From: an uncultured Bacteroidia bacterium | GTDB taxonomy: Bacteria; Bacteroidota; Bacteroidia; Bacteroidales; UBA932 | Direction of reading: 5' to 3' | Length of the DNA stretch: 14,090 bases | NCBI GenBank assembly: GCA_902773305.1 | Contig: CACYEB010000060.1 | Coordinates: 1-14,090, forward strand | In this document: piece by piece, positions 8,439 to 14,011 of the stretch | How positions within the stretch are numbered: the first letter of the stretch is position 1 | Layout of the letters: every line of letters begins with the position of its first letter | Program-made: the position numbers and the translations under genes | The notes under the pieces: generated by a model | What the model was told of the DNA's origin: nothing | Seen by the model: only the letters and a program-made list of their open reading frames with translations | The model's database searches: none

Positions 8439-8471
8439 TTGTGCTGGATTTAGAAAAAACCGTTATATTTG
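8439..8471 (+). promoter_or_regulatory. Predicted promoter of the AbrB-acyltransferase operon
   Basis: The element TATATTTG (8464-8471) is a perfect match to the Bacteroidota -7 consensus TAnnTTTG. A TTG at 8439-8441 lies 22 bp upstream, slightly longer than the usual 19-21 bp. The predicted start is near 8478, leaving a leader of about 20 nt before the ATG at 8498. The TTG is one half of the palindrome CAATTG (8436-8441), whose other half supplies the -33 element of the divergent operon. Confidence 0.55.
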
Positions 8472-8497
8472 TGGGAAATTTCTAACTTTTACAACAT

Positions 8498-8707
8498 ATG
8501 CAAGAGAATGACGGCAAATACATCTTCGGGGTAGTGAAGGTGGGGGACAAGGGGCAGATCGTGATTCCGCGCGACGCCCGCAAGATATATGACATCAAAC
8601 CGGGAGATGCCCTCCTTATGCTGGGAGACCGGAAGGGGATGGCGATACTCAAGACAGAAGTGTTCCAGGCGGCGATTGACCAGACTATGGAGGACATTGT
8701 AAAATGA
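8498..8707 (+). CDS. AbrB/SpoVT-type transcriptional regulator
   Basis: This is a 69-residue protein made almost wholly of one SpoVT/AbrB swapped-hairpin DNA-binding domain: VVKVGDKGQIVIPRDARK (about 12-29), then YDIKPGDALLMLGDRKGMAI, with a short helical tail. Proteins of this family bind DNA as dimers or higher multimers, act as stand-alone regulators or antitoxins, and often control their own operon. No toxin gene is adjacent; the next gene encodes a membrane acyltransferase, overlapping by ATGA, so an antitoxin role is unlikely. It sits divergent to the GH97-glp operon across 122 bp containing both promoters, so it could regulate one or both units. Domain assignment is firm; the target is inferred only from position. 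Confidence 0.9.
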   Translation: MQENDGKYIFGVVKVGDKGQIVIPRDARKIYDIKPGDALLMLGDRKGMAILKTEVFQAAIDQTMEDIVK

Positions 8708-9831
8708 GAAGACACTGGATTGACAATCTGAGATGGACCACCGTGCTTCTGGTGTTGTTGTATCACGTTATCTATTTTTACAACAACAAGGGAGTCTTTG
8801 GCGGCATAGGCGGCTTTGGCGAATGGCCGGGCTGTCCACAGTATCAGGACGTGGTGATGTATATCCTGTATCCGTGGTTCATGCCGCTGCTGTTTATACT
8901 GGCGGGTATCAGTTCCCGATATGCGCTGGCGAAACATCCGGGAAAGGAGTGGCTGCGCAGCCGCACCCGTAAGTTGCTTGTACCCGGTACGATAGGCTTA
9001 TTCGTATTCCAATGGATGGTGGGCTACTTCAATACCGCCGTGGCTGAGAGGACGGGTGTCTTTGACGGTGTTCCGGCAGTGGTGAAGTATGTTATAATGG
9101 CGGTCAGCGGCACAGGTCCGCTGTGGTTTATCCAGGATTTGTGGCTGTTCTCCCTGCTCCTGCTGCTTGTTCGCAAGTTGGATGCAAAGGGACGTTTCTA
9201 TGAGTGGTGGGGAAAAACAGCCAGTAGCAAAGTCGGTATCATACCGATCGTCCTTTTGGGAGTCCTCTTCTGGGTAGGAGAGCAGACTCTTATAAAGAAT
9301 CCCCGTCCCGCTACTATGGACGGTCTGCTGAACCTTTACAAGCCGCTGTTTTATATAATTCCCTTCCTGCTGGGCTATTTCGTTTTCTCGCACGAGGCGA
9401 TTCAGGAACGCTTACGGCAGACGTGGATTCCACTGCTCGCCTGTGCCGTGGTTGCCGGCGGCATCCTGATCGGAACGACTTTCGGTCAGGACAATACGTC
9501 GCCGCAGTATTTGGGCAGCCCGCTCAACTGCATCTATGGTTGGCTCGCCTGCCTGGCGATGATGGGATGGTTCGCAGCCCGTTTCGACTGCACGTCGGCC
9601 TTTGCGGGCTATATGACCCGTTCGAGTTACGGCATCTATATCGTCCACTACCTTGTAATCGCCAGTCTGGGATATATGATGAAGCAGTATACCCAGCTGC
9701 CGCCGGTTGCCATGTATGTGATTCTTGCGGCCGCGGTATTCACACTGTCGCCTTTGATCTACGAAATCCTGAAAAGAATACCGCTTATCAGATGGTGCGT
9801 ATTGGGAGAAAAAGGGGTTATCAGCACCTGA
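8704..9831 (+). CDS. Integral-membrane acyltransferase (acyltransferase 3 family)
   Basis: This 375-residue polytopic membrane protein of the acyltransferase 3 (OafA/NodX/ExoZ-like) family has about 10 hydrophobic segments. The family moves acyl groups, commonly acetyl, across or onto the face of the cytoplasmic membrane, modifying surface polysaccharides, lipids or exported small molecules. Visible hallmarks are the N-terminal RRHWIDNLRW (Arg10) leading into a helix with LLYHVIYF (His21, the conserved family His), the segment RSRTRKLLVPGTIG after the second or third helix, GPLWFIQDLWL, and SYGIYIVHYL near the C-terminus. There is no fused SGNH domain, so acyl transfer would rely on the membrane domain alone. 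Its start overlaps the AbrB gene stop (ATGA). Its last 11 bases overlap the end of the convergent kinase gene. The acceptor cannot be predicted. Confidence 0.88.
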   Translation: MRRHWIDNLRWTTVLLVLLYHVIYFYNNKGVFGGIGGFGEWPGCPQYQDVVMYILYPWFMPLLFILAGISSRYALAKHPGKEWLRSRTRKLLVPGTIGLFVFQWMVGYFNTAVAERTGVFDGVPAVVKYVIMAVSGTGPLWFIQDLWLFSLLLLLVRKLDAKGRFYEWWGKTASSKVGIIPIVLLGVLFWVGEQTLIKNPRPATMDGLLNLYKPLFYIIPFLLGYFVFSHEAIQERLRQTWIPLLACAVVAGGILIGTTFGQDNTSPQYLGSPLNCIYGWLACLAMMGWFAARFDCTSAFAGYMTRSSYGIYIVHYLVIASLGYMMKQYTQLPPVAMYVILAAAVFTLSPLIYEILKRIPLIRWCVLGEKGVIST

Positions 9832-10711
9832 AGTCCTTGTCCACGTAGTTGAACAGACTTGCCACCACGTTGGCAGAGAAACTGTGGGCTATGGGGACGA
9901 TTCTGTCCCAGTCTGGTTCCTTCAATTTGAGAAGTGCATAGATGACACCGGCGTTGAAGTTGTCGCCGGCGCCTATTGTGCTCACTACGGAAGTGCCATG
10001 TGCAACCGGATAGCAGCGCTTCATTCCTGGTGAAAACACTTCCGTCTCACGGGCACCCTTGGTGCAGATAAAGTTACTGCAGAGCGGCTCGATGTGCTTC
10101 TGATAGACTTCTGCGGCATTTGTTGTGCCGTAAAGCGCCTGGATATCTTCTGAGGAACCGCGCACTATGTCTGCCAGGGCTATATTCTCTTCTGTCTGTT
10201 GAAGCGAGTCGCCGGCACGGTGGTTCTTCCTGAAGTTGATGTCGTAATATATCGTCGCGCCCGCCTTTTTGGCTTTGCGGACGACGGCACGGACCTGGTT
10301 CCTGGTAGCCGGATTGATGGCGAAGAAAGAGCCGAAGAGGACGATGTCGCCGCTGGAGAAATCCAGTTCCGGCACCTTGAACGGGGGCAGGTTCCGGTCG
10401 CGGAAAAATTCATAGCTGGCGTTGTTGTCTTCGTCCAGCATCGCCAGGGAGATGGAACTCTGGCCTTCAGCACGGATTATGCCTTCGCTTCCAATGCCGT
10501 TCTCTCTCAGGAAAGAGACCACGATGTCGCCTACGGCATCGTTTCCGACCTGTGTAATCATCCTCAGTCCTGTCCCCGGAAAATCGCGGCCGGCGGTTCG
10601 GCCAAGGGATATCATTGCGTTGAGTGTGGAGCCTCCGGGGACTGCGGCCTGCGGCTGCATCTTTTTTAATACTATGTCAAGTACGGTTTCTCCGATGCCG
10701 GTAATTGTCAT
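9821..10711 (-). CDS. PfkB-family carbohydrate kinase (fructokinase/ribokinase-like)
   Basis: A cytoplasmic ATP-dependent sugar kinase of 296 residues, a normal length for the ribokinase/fructokinase family. The first PfkB signature is AVPGGSTLNAMISLGR (about 23-38), where the sugar-binding Gly-Gly lies. The second is STIGAGDNFNAG (244-254), with the anion hole Gly-Ala-Gly and the catalytic base Asp250. The usual Asp two residues before the anion-hole segment (DTxGAGD) is Ser244 here; I believe this variant recurs in Bacteroidetes homologues, and the catalytic Asp is intact, so the enzyme should be active. The N-terminus is compact, without an extended lid insert. The start is 9 bp after the EamA transporter stop, making it the last gene of the five-gene operon. 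The substrate cannot be fixed from sequence. Confidence 0.88.
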   Translation of the reverse strand: MTITGIGETVLDIVLKKMQPQAAVPGGSTLNAMISLGRTAGRDFPGTGLRMITQVGNDAVGDIVVSFLRENGIGSEGIIRAEGQSSISLAMLDEDNNASYEFFRDRNLPPFKVPELDFSSGDIVLFGSFFAINPATRNQVRAVVRKAKKAGATIYYDINFRKNHRAGDSLQQTEENIALADIVRGSSEDIQALYGTTNAAEVYQKHIEPLCSNFICTKGARETEVFSPGMKRCYPVAHGTSVVSTIGAGDNFNAGVIYALLKLKEPDWDRIVPIAHSFSANVVASLFNYVDKDFRC

Positions 10712-10720
10712 AAAATCAGA

Positions 10721-11659
10721 TTATTGGTATAAAAAGAACAAACTGACTCCAAGCATTGTGACGGTTATGCCCAGAATCTCTCTCGGACTGATTCGTTTCT
10801 TGTTGATGATAACGTCCGGAAGGATTATCATCACCGGTGTCAGAGCCATCAGGGTAGAGGCAATTCCGGCGTCGGCATAGCGGACCGCCATAAGTGACAG
10901 AGAGACTCCGAACACCGGGCCGAAGAGGGTCAACAGGGTGGCGTACTTCATTCCGGTACGGTCGTTGATGCCTTCTTTCAGGTGTCTCAGGTTTTTTTGG
11001 ACGGCCACTATGGCAAAGAATCCGGCAAAGCCCACAATGGCCCGGATGAGCGTCGAAGCGAACGGCAGCATAAATGCCATTGACGAGGGTGCATCAGGGG
11101 GAAGGGCGGCTGCATAGTGTTCCATACCCACCTTGCTCAGCACCAGGCCTACACCTTGGCCGATGCCGGCCCCCACGCCCAGCAGGATTCCCTTCAGGGG
11201 CAGGGAAAGGCGGATATGTCTGTCCGGAGTGCGGCTCAGGACAGATATGGCGATCCCGGCCAGGGTCACTGCCATCGCCAGGCAGGTTTTCCAGGTGATG
11301 GTTTCGCCAAGGATGAAATACCCCGCGACGGCTGCCGCCGGCGGCGCTATGGTCATCAGAAGTTGCCCGAATCTGGGTCCTATATGGACGTAGCAGTTGA
11401 ACAGGCAGAAATCACCGAATACATATCCTACCAGCGCCGACAACGCCAGCCATTCCCAGGCCTTTGCATCGGCAAAGGCAGGGTAGGGACGGCCCGTGGT
11501 AATCCAGAGCAGCAGGGTCAGGAACAGTGTAGCAAGTGCCAGGCGTATGACATTGGTGACCATAGAGCCGATGCGGCGGCTGGACTTGTCGGCAAACCAA
11601 GCCGAGAAGGTCCAGGAGACGGCTACCAGCAGGGATATTATTTCGCCGGTATGATTCAT
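10721..11659 (-). CDS. DMT-superfamily transporter (EamA family)
   Basis: A 312-residue inner-membrane protein with about 10 hydrophobic helices arranged as two EamA repeats, the standard build of drug/metabolite transporters. Family members export or import amino acids, nucleotides, sugars or toxic metabolites. The N-terminal helix carries AVSWTFSAWFADKSSRRIG, and the first repeat ends with ILGETITWKTCLAMAVTLAGI. The second repeat ends with RKxISPRE-like text (NKKRISPREILGITVTMLGV), the usual EamA terminal pattern. The two repeats are joined by a short basic loop (SRTPDRHIRLSL). Start and upstream phosphatase stop are one base apart, so it belongs to the same operon as the phosphatase and the kinase. 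The neighbouring kinase might act on an imported sugar or nucleoside, but nothing in the sequence fixes the substrate. Confidence 0.88.
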   Translation of the reverse strand: MNHTGEIISLLVAVSWTFSAWFADKSSRRIGSMVTNVIRLALATLFLTLLLWITTGRPYPAFADAKAWEWLALSALVGYVFGDFCLFNCYVHIGPRFGQLLMTIAPPAAAVAGYFILGETITWKTCLAMAVTLAGIAISVLSRTPDRHIRLSLPLKGILLGVGAGIGQGVGLVLSKVGMEHYAAALPPDAPSSMAFMLPFASTLIRAIVGFAGFFAIVAVQKNLRHLKEGINDRTGMKYATLLTLFGPVFGVSLSLMAVRYADAGIASTLMALTPVMIILPDVIINKKRISPREILGITVTMLGVSLFFLYQ

Positions 11660-11660
11660 A

Positions 11661-12110
11661 TCAGTTGTTATCGAGCATTGCCGCGCAGCCTTCGGTCAGG
11701 TCGTTGTAGGTCTGCTCAAAATCTCCGGTATACCAGGGGTCGGCGACATCGCGCATCTTGCCTGCATAGGACATCATCAAGCGGACCTTGCCATCTGGAT
11801 CCTCCGGAAAGAAACGCTTTATGAGGCGGAGATTGGAGGCGTCCATACATATTATGGTGTCGAAACGGCCGTAATCGGAACGGGTGATCTGCCTCGACCT
11901 TTTCTGCGGGTCGAACCAGACGCCGTGCCGCTCAAGGCACCGCTTTGCCGGGGGATAAATCGGGTTGCCCATCTCCTCGTCGGAGACCGCCGCCGACTCG
12001 ATATGGAAGCGGTCTTCGCTCCCGCGACTCTTCACCATCGCCTTGAGTATAAACTCGGCCATCGCACTCCGGCAGATGTTTCCGTGGCAGACAAACAGTA
12101 TTCGGTTCAT
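11661..12110 (-). CDS. Low-molecular-weight protein tyrosine phosphatase
   Basis: A 149-residue cytoplasmic phosphatase of the LMW-PTP family, normal length. The N-terminal P-loop CHGNICRS (8-15) has the CX5R signature with nucleophile Cys8, Arg14 and the supporting Cys13 and Ser15. The general-acid loop is DPWY (Asp124 to Tyr127), as in bacterial enzymes such as Wzb or YwlE. The family removes phosphate from tyrosine kinases controlling polysaccharide export, or from phosphoarginine in some Firmicutes. No tyrosine kinase or polysaccharide gene lies nearby, so this is likely a housekeeping-type or stress-related phosphatase rather than a capsule regulator. Its ATG overlaps the stop of the small GH97-like gene by ATGA, coupling their translation. 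Confidence 0.93.
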   Translation of the reverse strand: MNRILFVCHGNICRSAMAEFILKAMVKSRGSEDRFHIESAAVSDEEMGNPIYPPAKRCLERHGVWFDPQKRSRQITRSDYGRFDTIICMDASNLRLIKRFFPEDPDGKVRLMMSYAGKMRDVADPWYTGDFEQTYNDLTEGCAAMLDNN

Positions 12111-12403
12111 TTTTGACAGATAATCATAGCGAAGCCGCCGCCGGGAGCCATATGGACCTTCATACGGGACGATGAATCCACTTGCAAGGTTTCCAATTTA
12201 TAGTCGGTGGCCACTTTGCCCGAGAGAATCCTTGTGGAGTCCATTATGGTCTCGCCGTTCACGGCCAGGATCCTGGTCGTGGTACCTCTCCCCGCTGAGA
12301 TGCTCATCTGCAGGCGTCCGGAAGGGCAGCTTACAGAATACACCTTGGCACTGATCGAGGTGACCAGCATCAAGGCAAAGAGAGATACAAGTATTCTTTT
12401 CAT
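12107..12403 (-). CDS. Small secreted protein resembling the fused N- and C-terminal ends of GH97 (catalytic barrel absent)
   Basis: The 98-residue product has a signal peptide (MKRILVSLFALMLVTSISA, cut probably after Ala19). It then has AKVYSVSCPSGRLQMSISAG, which parallels AKDYRVTSPDGKINLLIQSG in the GH97 enzyme of this window. The end, DYKLETLQV ... MKVHMAPGGG (67-90), parallels DYHREEIKV ... VTVHLAPGGG at the extreme C-terminus of that enzyme. The join lies around residues 56-66; about 550 residues including the catalytic barrel are missing, so no glycosidase activity is possible. The frame is open and the stop overlaps the phosphatase start by ATGA, so it looks like a maintained gene rather than decaying DNA. 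An ATG 9 bases upstream (12412) is possible; 12403 is preferred because MKRIL matches the MKKIL start of GH97. Function is unknown; a binding or chaperone-like beta protein is conceivable. Confidence 0.75.
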   Translation of the reverse strand: MKRILVSLFALMLVTSISAKVYSVSCPSGRLQMSISAGRGTTTRILAVNGETIMDSTRILSGKVATDYKLETLQVDSSSRMKVHMAPGGGFAMIICQK

Positions 12404-12420
12404 AGTTACCATCCATCGTC

Positions 12421-12924
12421 TCAGAAAGTTATTTCTATGGGTTCGGCCGTGAACGAACTGATGGTAGCCTTTGCATCTTTCAGGAAATATACGGCCGTAT
12501 TGCTGTCGTTCTCGTCGTACATCGAACGCAGTCCCGGGTTGGCGTCAAGCATGGCCTTTTTTATCTCAACCCTGGTGTCTTCCACCAAGGTGGCGCTGAT
12601 CCGGAGCCATTCGCTGCCGTTGTAGGCGCAGATTGCGATATTGGGATTGGCGGCAATCTGATGGGCGACGGCTTTTACGTGCCCTGTCTGGATATACAGT
12701 TTGCCTTCTATTATTTCGGCAGTTCCGAATGGGCGGACCTGCGGCCGGTCACCGTCGACGGTGGCCAGGAAATAGTAGCCCGTCTGATGCAGGAAATCTC
12801 TTACTCTTTGCATATTCTCTTGGTTTGGAGATTGATAGTTTTCCGGTATGGTTGTCTGGACTCTGCCCCTCTGGCACCCTAACAGGCAGAGGACGGATAA
12901 TAAAGTGATTATAACATGTCTCAT
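12421..12924 (-). CDS. Lipoprotein with pyridoxamine 5'-phosphate oxidase-like (PPOX, flavin-binding) domain
   Basis: A 167-residue protein. The start at 12924 is chosen because it opens a lipoprotein signal peptide, MRHVIITLLSVLCLLGC, with lipid-modified Cys17, and follows a -7 element; the open frame extends to 13167 but that part runs across the divergent promoter region. The mature part is a split-barrel PPOX domain: QTGYYFLATVDGDRPQVRPFGTAE, then GKLYIQTGHVKAVAHQIAANPNIAICAY, WLRISATLVED, and a C-terminal ANPGLRSMYDENDSNTAVYFLKDA. These match short PPOX-family proteins that bind FMN or F420 and are usually cytoplasmic; the lipobox makes this an exported version. It probably reduces or binds a small molecule in the periplasm, but the reaction is unknown. 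It is the first gene of the five-gene operon and is divergent from a nitroreductase, also probably FMN-dependent. Confidence 0.85.
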   Translation of the reverse strand: MRHVIITLLSVLCLLGCQRGRVQTTIPENYQSPNQENMQRVRDFLHQTGYYFLATVDGDRPQVRPFGTAEIIEGKLYIQTGHVKAVAHQIAANPNIAICAYNGSEWLRISATLVEDTRVEIKKAMLDANPGLRSMYDENDSNTAVYFLKDAKATISSFTAEPIEITF

Positions 12925-12945
12925 ACTACAAAATGATAATGGGTC

Positions 12946-12953
12946 CAAAGTTA
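12946..12953 (-). promoter_or_regulatory. -7 promoter element of the PPOX lipoprotein operon
   Basis: On the minus strand this reads TAACTTTG, a perfect match to TAnnTTTG. It predicts a transcript start near 12939 and a leader of about 15 nt before the ATG at 12924, which supports that start. No convincing -33 TTG is found at the right spacing. Confidence 0.5.
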
Positions 12954-12965
12954 TACAATTAGTAG

Positions 12966-12973
12966 TAAATTTG
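12966..12973 (+). promoter_or_regulatory. -7 promoter element of the nitroreductase gene
   Basis: TAAATTTG matches TAnnTTTG perfectly and lies 21 bp before the ATG at 12995. It is only 12 bp from the opposing -7 element of the PPOX operon. The two RNA polymerases would therefore face outward over overlapping DNA and may exclude each other. No clear -33 element is seen. Confidence 0.5.
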
Positions 12974-12994
12974 AGGTAGTTAATAAATGAAGAA

Positions 12995-13669
12995 ATGACT
13001 ATACAAGAAGCCATAAAGTGCCGGCACTCGGTCAGGAGGTACACCGGGCAGCAGATAGAAACGGAAAAGGTTGGGATGCTGCGGACAGAGATAGAGAGGG
13101 TAAACGCAGAGAGCGGGCTCAACATCCAGCTGGTGCTGGAAGAGCCCAAATCCTTTTCGAGCGGCATTTGGAAGTACGGATATTTTTCCGGCGTGAAGAA
13201 CTATTTCGTGATGGCCGGGCCTAAAGGGAAGGAAGCAGAAGAGAAGGTTGGCTATTACGGTGAGAAACTGGTCATTATGGCTCAGATGCTTGGCCTGAAC
13301 ACTTGCTGGGTCGGTCTGACGTATAAGAAGATTCCGGGTACGTATGAGTTGCGCGACGCTGATGTGGTGCATTGCGTGATTGCCCTCGGGTATGGCGCAA
13401 ATGCAGGGGTGCAGCATCCTCTGAAGGAGGCCGGGCGGTTCTATGAGTCGGAAGGCACTGCCCCGGAGTGGTTTCAGAAAGGGCTGGAGATGGCATTGTT
13501 GGCACCGACTGCAGTCAACCAGCAGAAATTCAAGTTTATACTGCACGAGGGCGGCAAAGTCGAGGCCAGGCCGCTGCCGTCAATTTACGGATACACAATG
13601 GTCGATCTGGGCATCGTGAAGTATCACTTCGAGATTGGGGCGGGGAAGGAGACTTTTGAATGGGTGTAG
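12995..13669 (+). CDS. Nitroreductase-family flavoprotein (TM1586-like)
   Basis: A 224-residue cytoplasmic protein of the nitroreductase fold. It opens with IQEAIKCRHSVRRYTGQQIE (3-22), the conserved N-terminal FMN-contact region, where Arg and Ser bind the flavin phosphate. The centre has YYGEKLVIMAQMLGLNTCWVGLTY, the usual dimer/flavin helix with its Trp, followed by VIALGYG. The second half, with PEWFQKGLEMALLAPTAVNQQKFKF, repeats the APTAxNxQ motif of nitroreductases. This arrangement fits the putative TM nitroreductase family (Pfam TM1586_NiRdase type), in which the protein is longer than single-unit enzymes. Such enzymes use FMN and NAD(P)H to reduce nitro groups, quinones or flavins; the natural substrate is unknown. 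It is a single-gene unit, divergent from the PPOX lipoprotein and ending 1 bp before the convergent small membrane gene. Confidence 0.85.
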   Translation: MTIQEAIKCRHSVRRYTGQQIETEKVGMLRTEIERVNAESGLNIQLVLEEPKSFSSGIWKYGYFSGVKNYFVMAGPKGKEAEEKVGYYGEKLVIMAQMLGLNTCWVGLTYKKIPGTYELRDADVVHCVIALGYGANAGVQHPLKEAGRFYESEGTAPEWFQKGLEMALLAPTAVNQQKFKFILHEGGKVEARPLPSIYGYTMVDLGIVKYHFEIGAGKETFEWV

Positions 13670-13670
13670 T

Positions 13671-13853
13671 CTACCGGGAGTTCTTCTGCTTCTCCTCTGC
13701 ACGGTAGGATAAGTACATCGCGAGAATACCCATTGCATTGGAGAGAATACCCAGGATCTTCTCTGCTTTCCAGCCCGGACAGAATAGCCAGAAAATCAGT
13801 AAGACTGCGAAAAGCACTCCAAGCACGAGTTGCATTATTTGCCTTTTGTTCAT
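13671..13853 (-). CDS. Small two-helix membrane protein
   Basis: A 60-residue hydrophobic protein I do not recognise by family. It has a basic N-terminus (MNKRQ), one membrane segment LVLGVLFAVLLIFWLF (about 8-23), a short loop with Cys-Pro-Gly-Trp-Lys-Ala-Glu-Lys, a second segment ILGILSNAMGILAMYLSY (about 33-50) and a charged tail rich in Glu, Lys and Arg. This predicts a hairpin with both ends in the cytoplasm. The start at 13853 is preferred to the ATG at 13865 because it leaves a leader of about 15 nt after the -7 element; 13865 would be nearly leaderless. A further in-frame ATG at 13955 lies upstream of the promoter and is not used. It is convergent with the nitroreductase gene, separated by 1 bp. 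Confidence 0.65.
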   Translation of the reverse strand: MNKRQIMQLVLGVLFAVLLIFWLFCPGWKAEKILGILSNAMGILAMYLSYRAEEKQKNSR

Positions 13854-13874
13854 ATTCGATACCATTAATCGATA

Positions 13875-13882
13875 CAAACGTA
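13875..13882 (-). promoter_or_regulatory. -7 promoter element of the small membrane protein gene
   Basis: On the minus strand this reads TACGTTTG, a perfect TAnnTTTG match, 21 bp before the ATG at 13853. No TTG is present at -33 spacing. The remaining sequence between here and the terminator (about 13883-13963) holds a 7-bp inverted repeat (GCAAAGC 13922-13928, GCTTTGC 13947-13953) and no recognisable gene. Confidence 0.45.
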
Positions 13883-13963
13883 AAAAAAGAGAGTTAATGC
13901 GCATTCCCCCGCTCACCGAGAGCAAAGCAAATAGGGGAGAGGCGGGGCTTTGCAAACCGTCAT

Positions 13964-14000
13964 AAAAAATCAGCGCTCAAGCAAGCTTGGCGCTGTTTTT
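13964..14000. terminator. Intrinsic terminator hairpin downstream of tRNA-Ser, probably bidirectional
   Basis: CAGCGC (13971-13976) pairs with GCGCTG (13990-13995), and an inner CAAG/CTTG stem extends it with one bulged base and a four-base loop. Read on the minus strand, the hairpin is followed by ATTTTTT (13970-13964); on the plus strand it is followed by TTTTT (13996-14000). It lies 17 bp beyond the 3' end of the tRNA gene, so its main role is to end the tRNA transcript before the small membrane protein gene. Confidence 0.85.
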
Positions 14001-14011
14001 ATTCCGCTTTG

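Noticed and set aside
8498..8707. AbrB protein considered as a MazE-type antitoxin
   Set aside because: The next gene encodes a 375-residue polytopic acyltransferase and no small toxin-like gene is adjacent on either strand, so a stand-alone regulator is the better call.
12925..13167. Upstream extension of the PPOX lipoprotein frame to an ATG at 13167
   Set aside because: The added 81 residues run antisense to the nitroreductase start and across the divergent promoter region, and would bury the lipoprotein signal peptide. The start at 12924 follows a perfect -7 element.
13671..13707. Inverted repeat CTACCG/CGGTAG at the convergent ends of the nitroreductase and small membrane protein genes, considered as a terminator
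   Set aside because: The stem is only 6 bp with a 25-base loop and has no T run on either side, so it does not qualify as an intrinsic terminator.
13883..13963. Inverted repeat GCAAAGC/GCTTTGC and C/G-rich segment between the terminator and the small membrane gene, considered as a small RNA, riboswitch or mobile-element end
   Set aside because: The stem is short (7 bp with an 18-base loop), with no second copy in the window, no target-site duplication and no known riboswitch core. It may simply be an upstream regulatory spacer.
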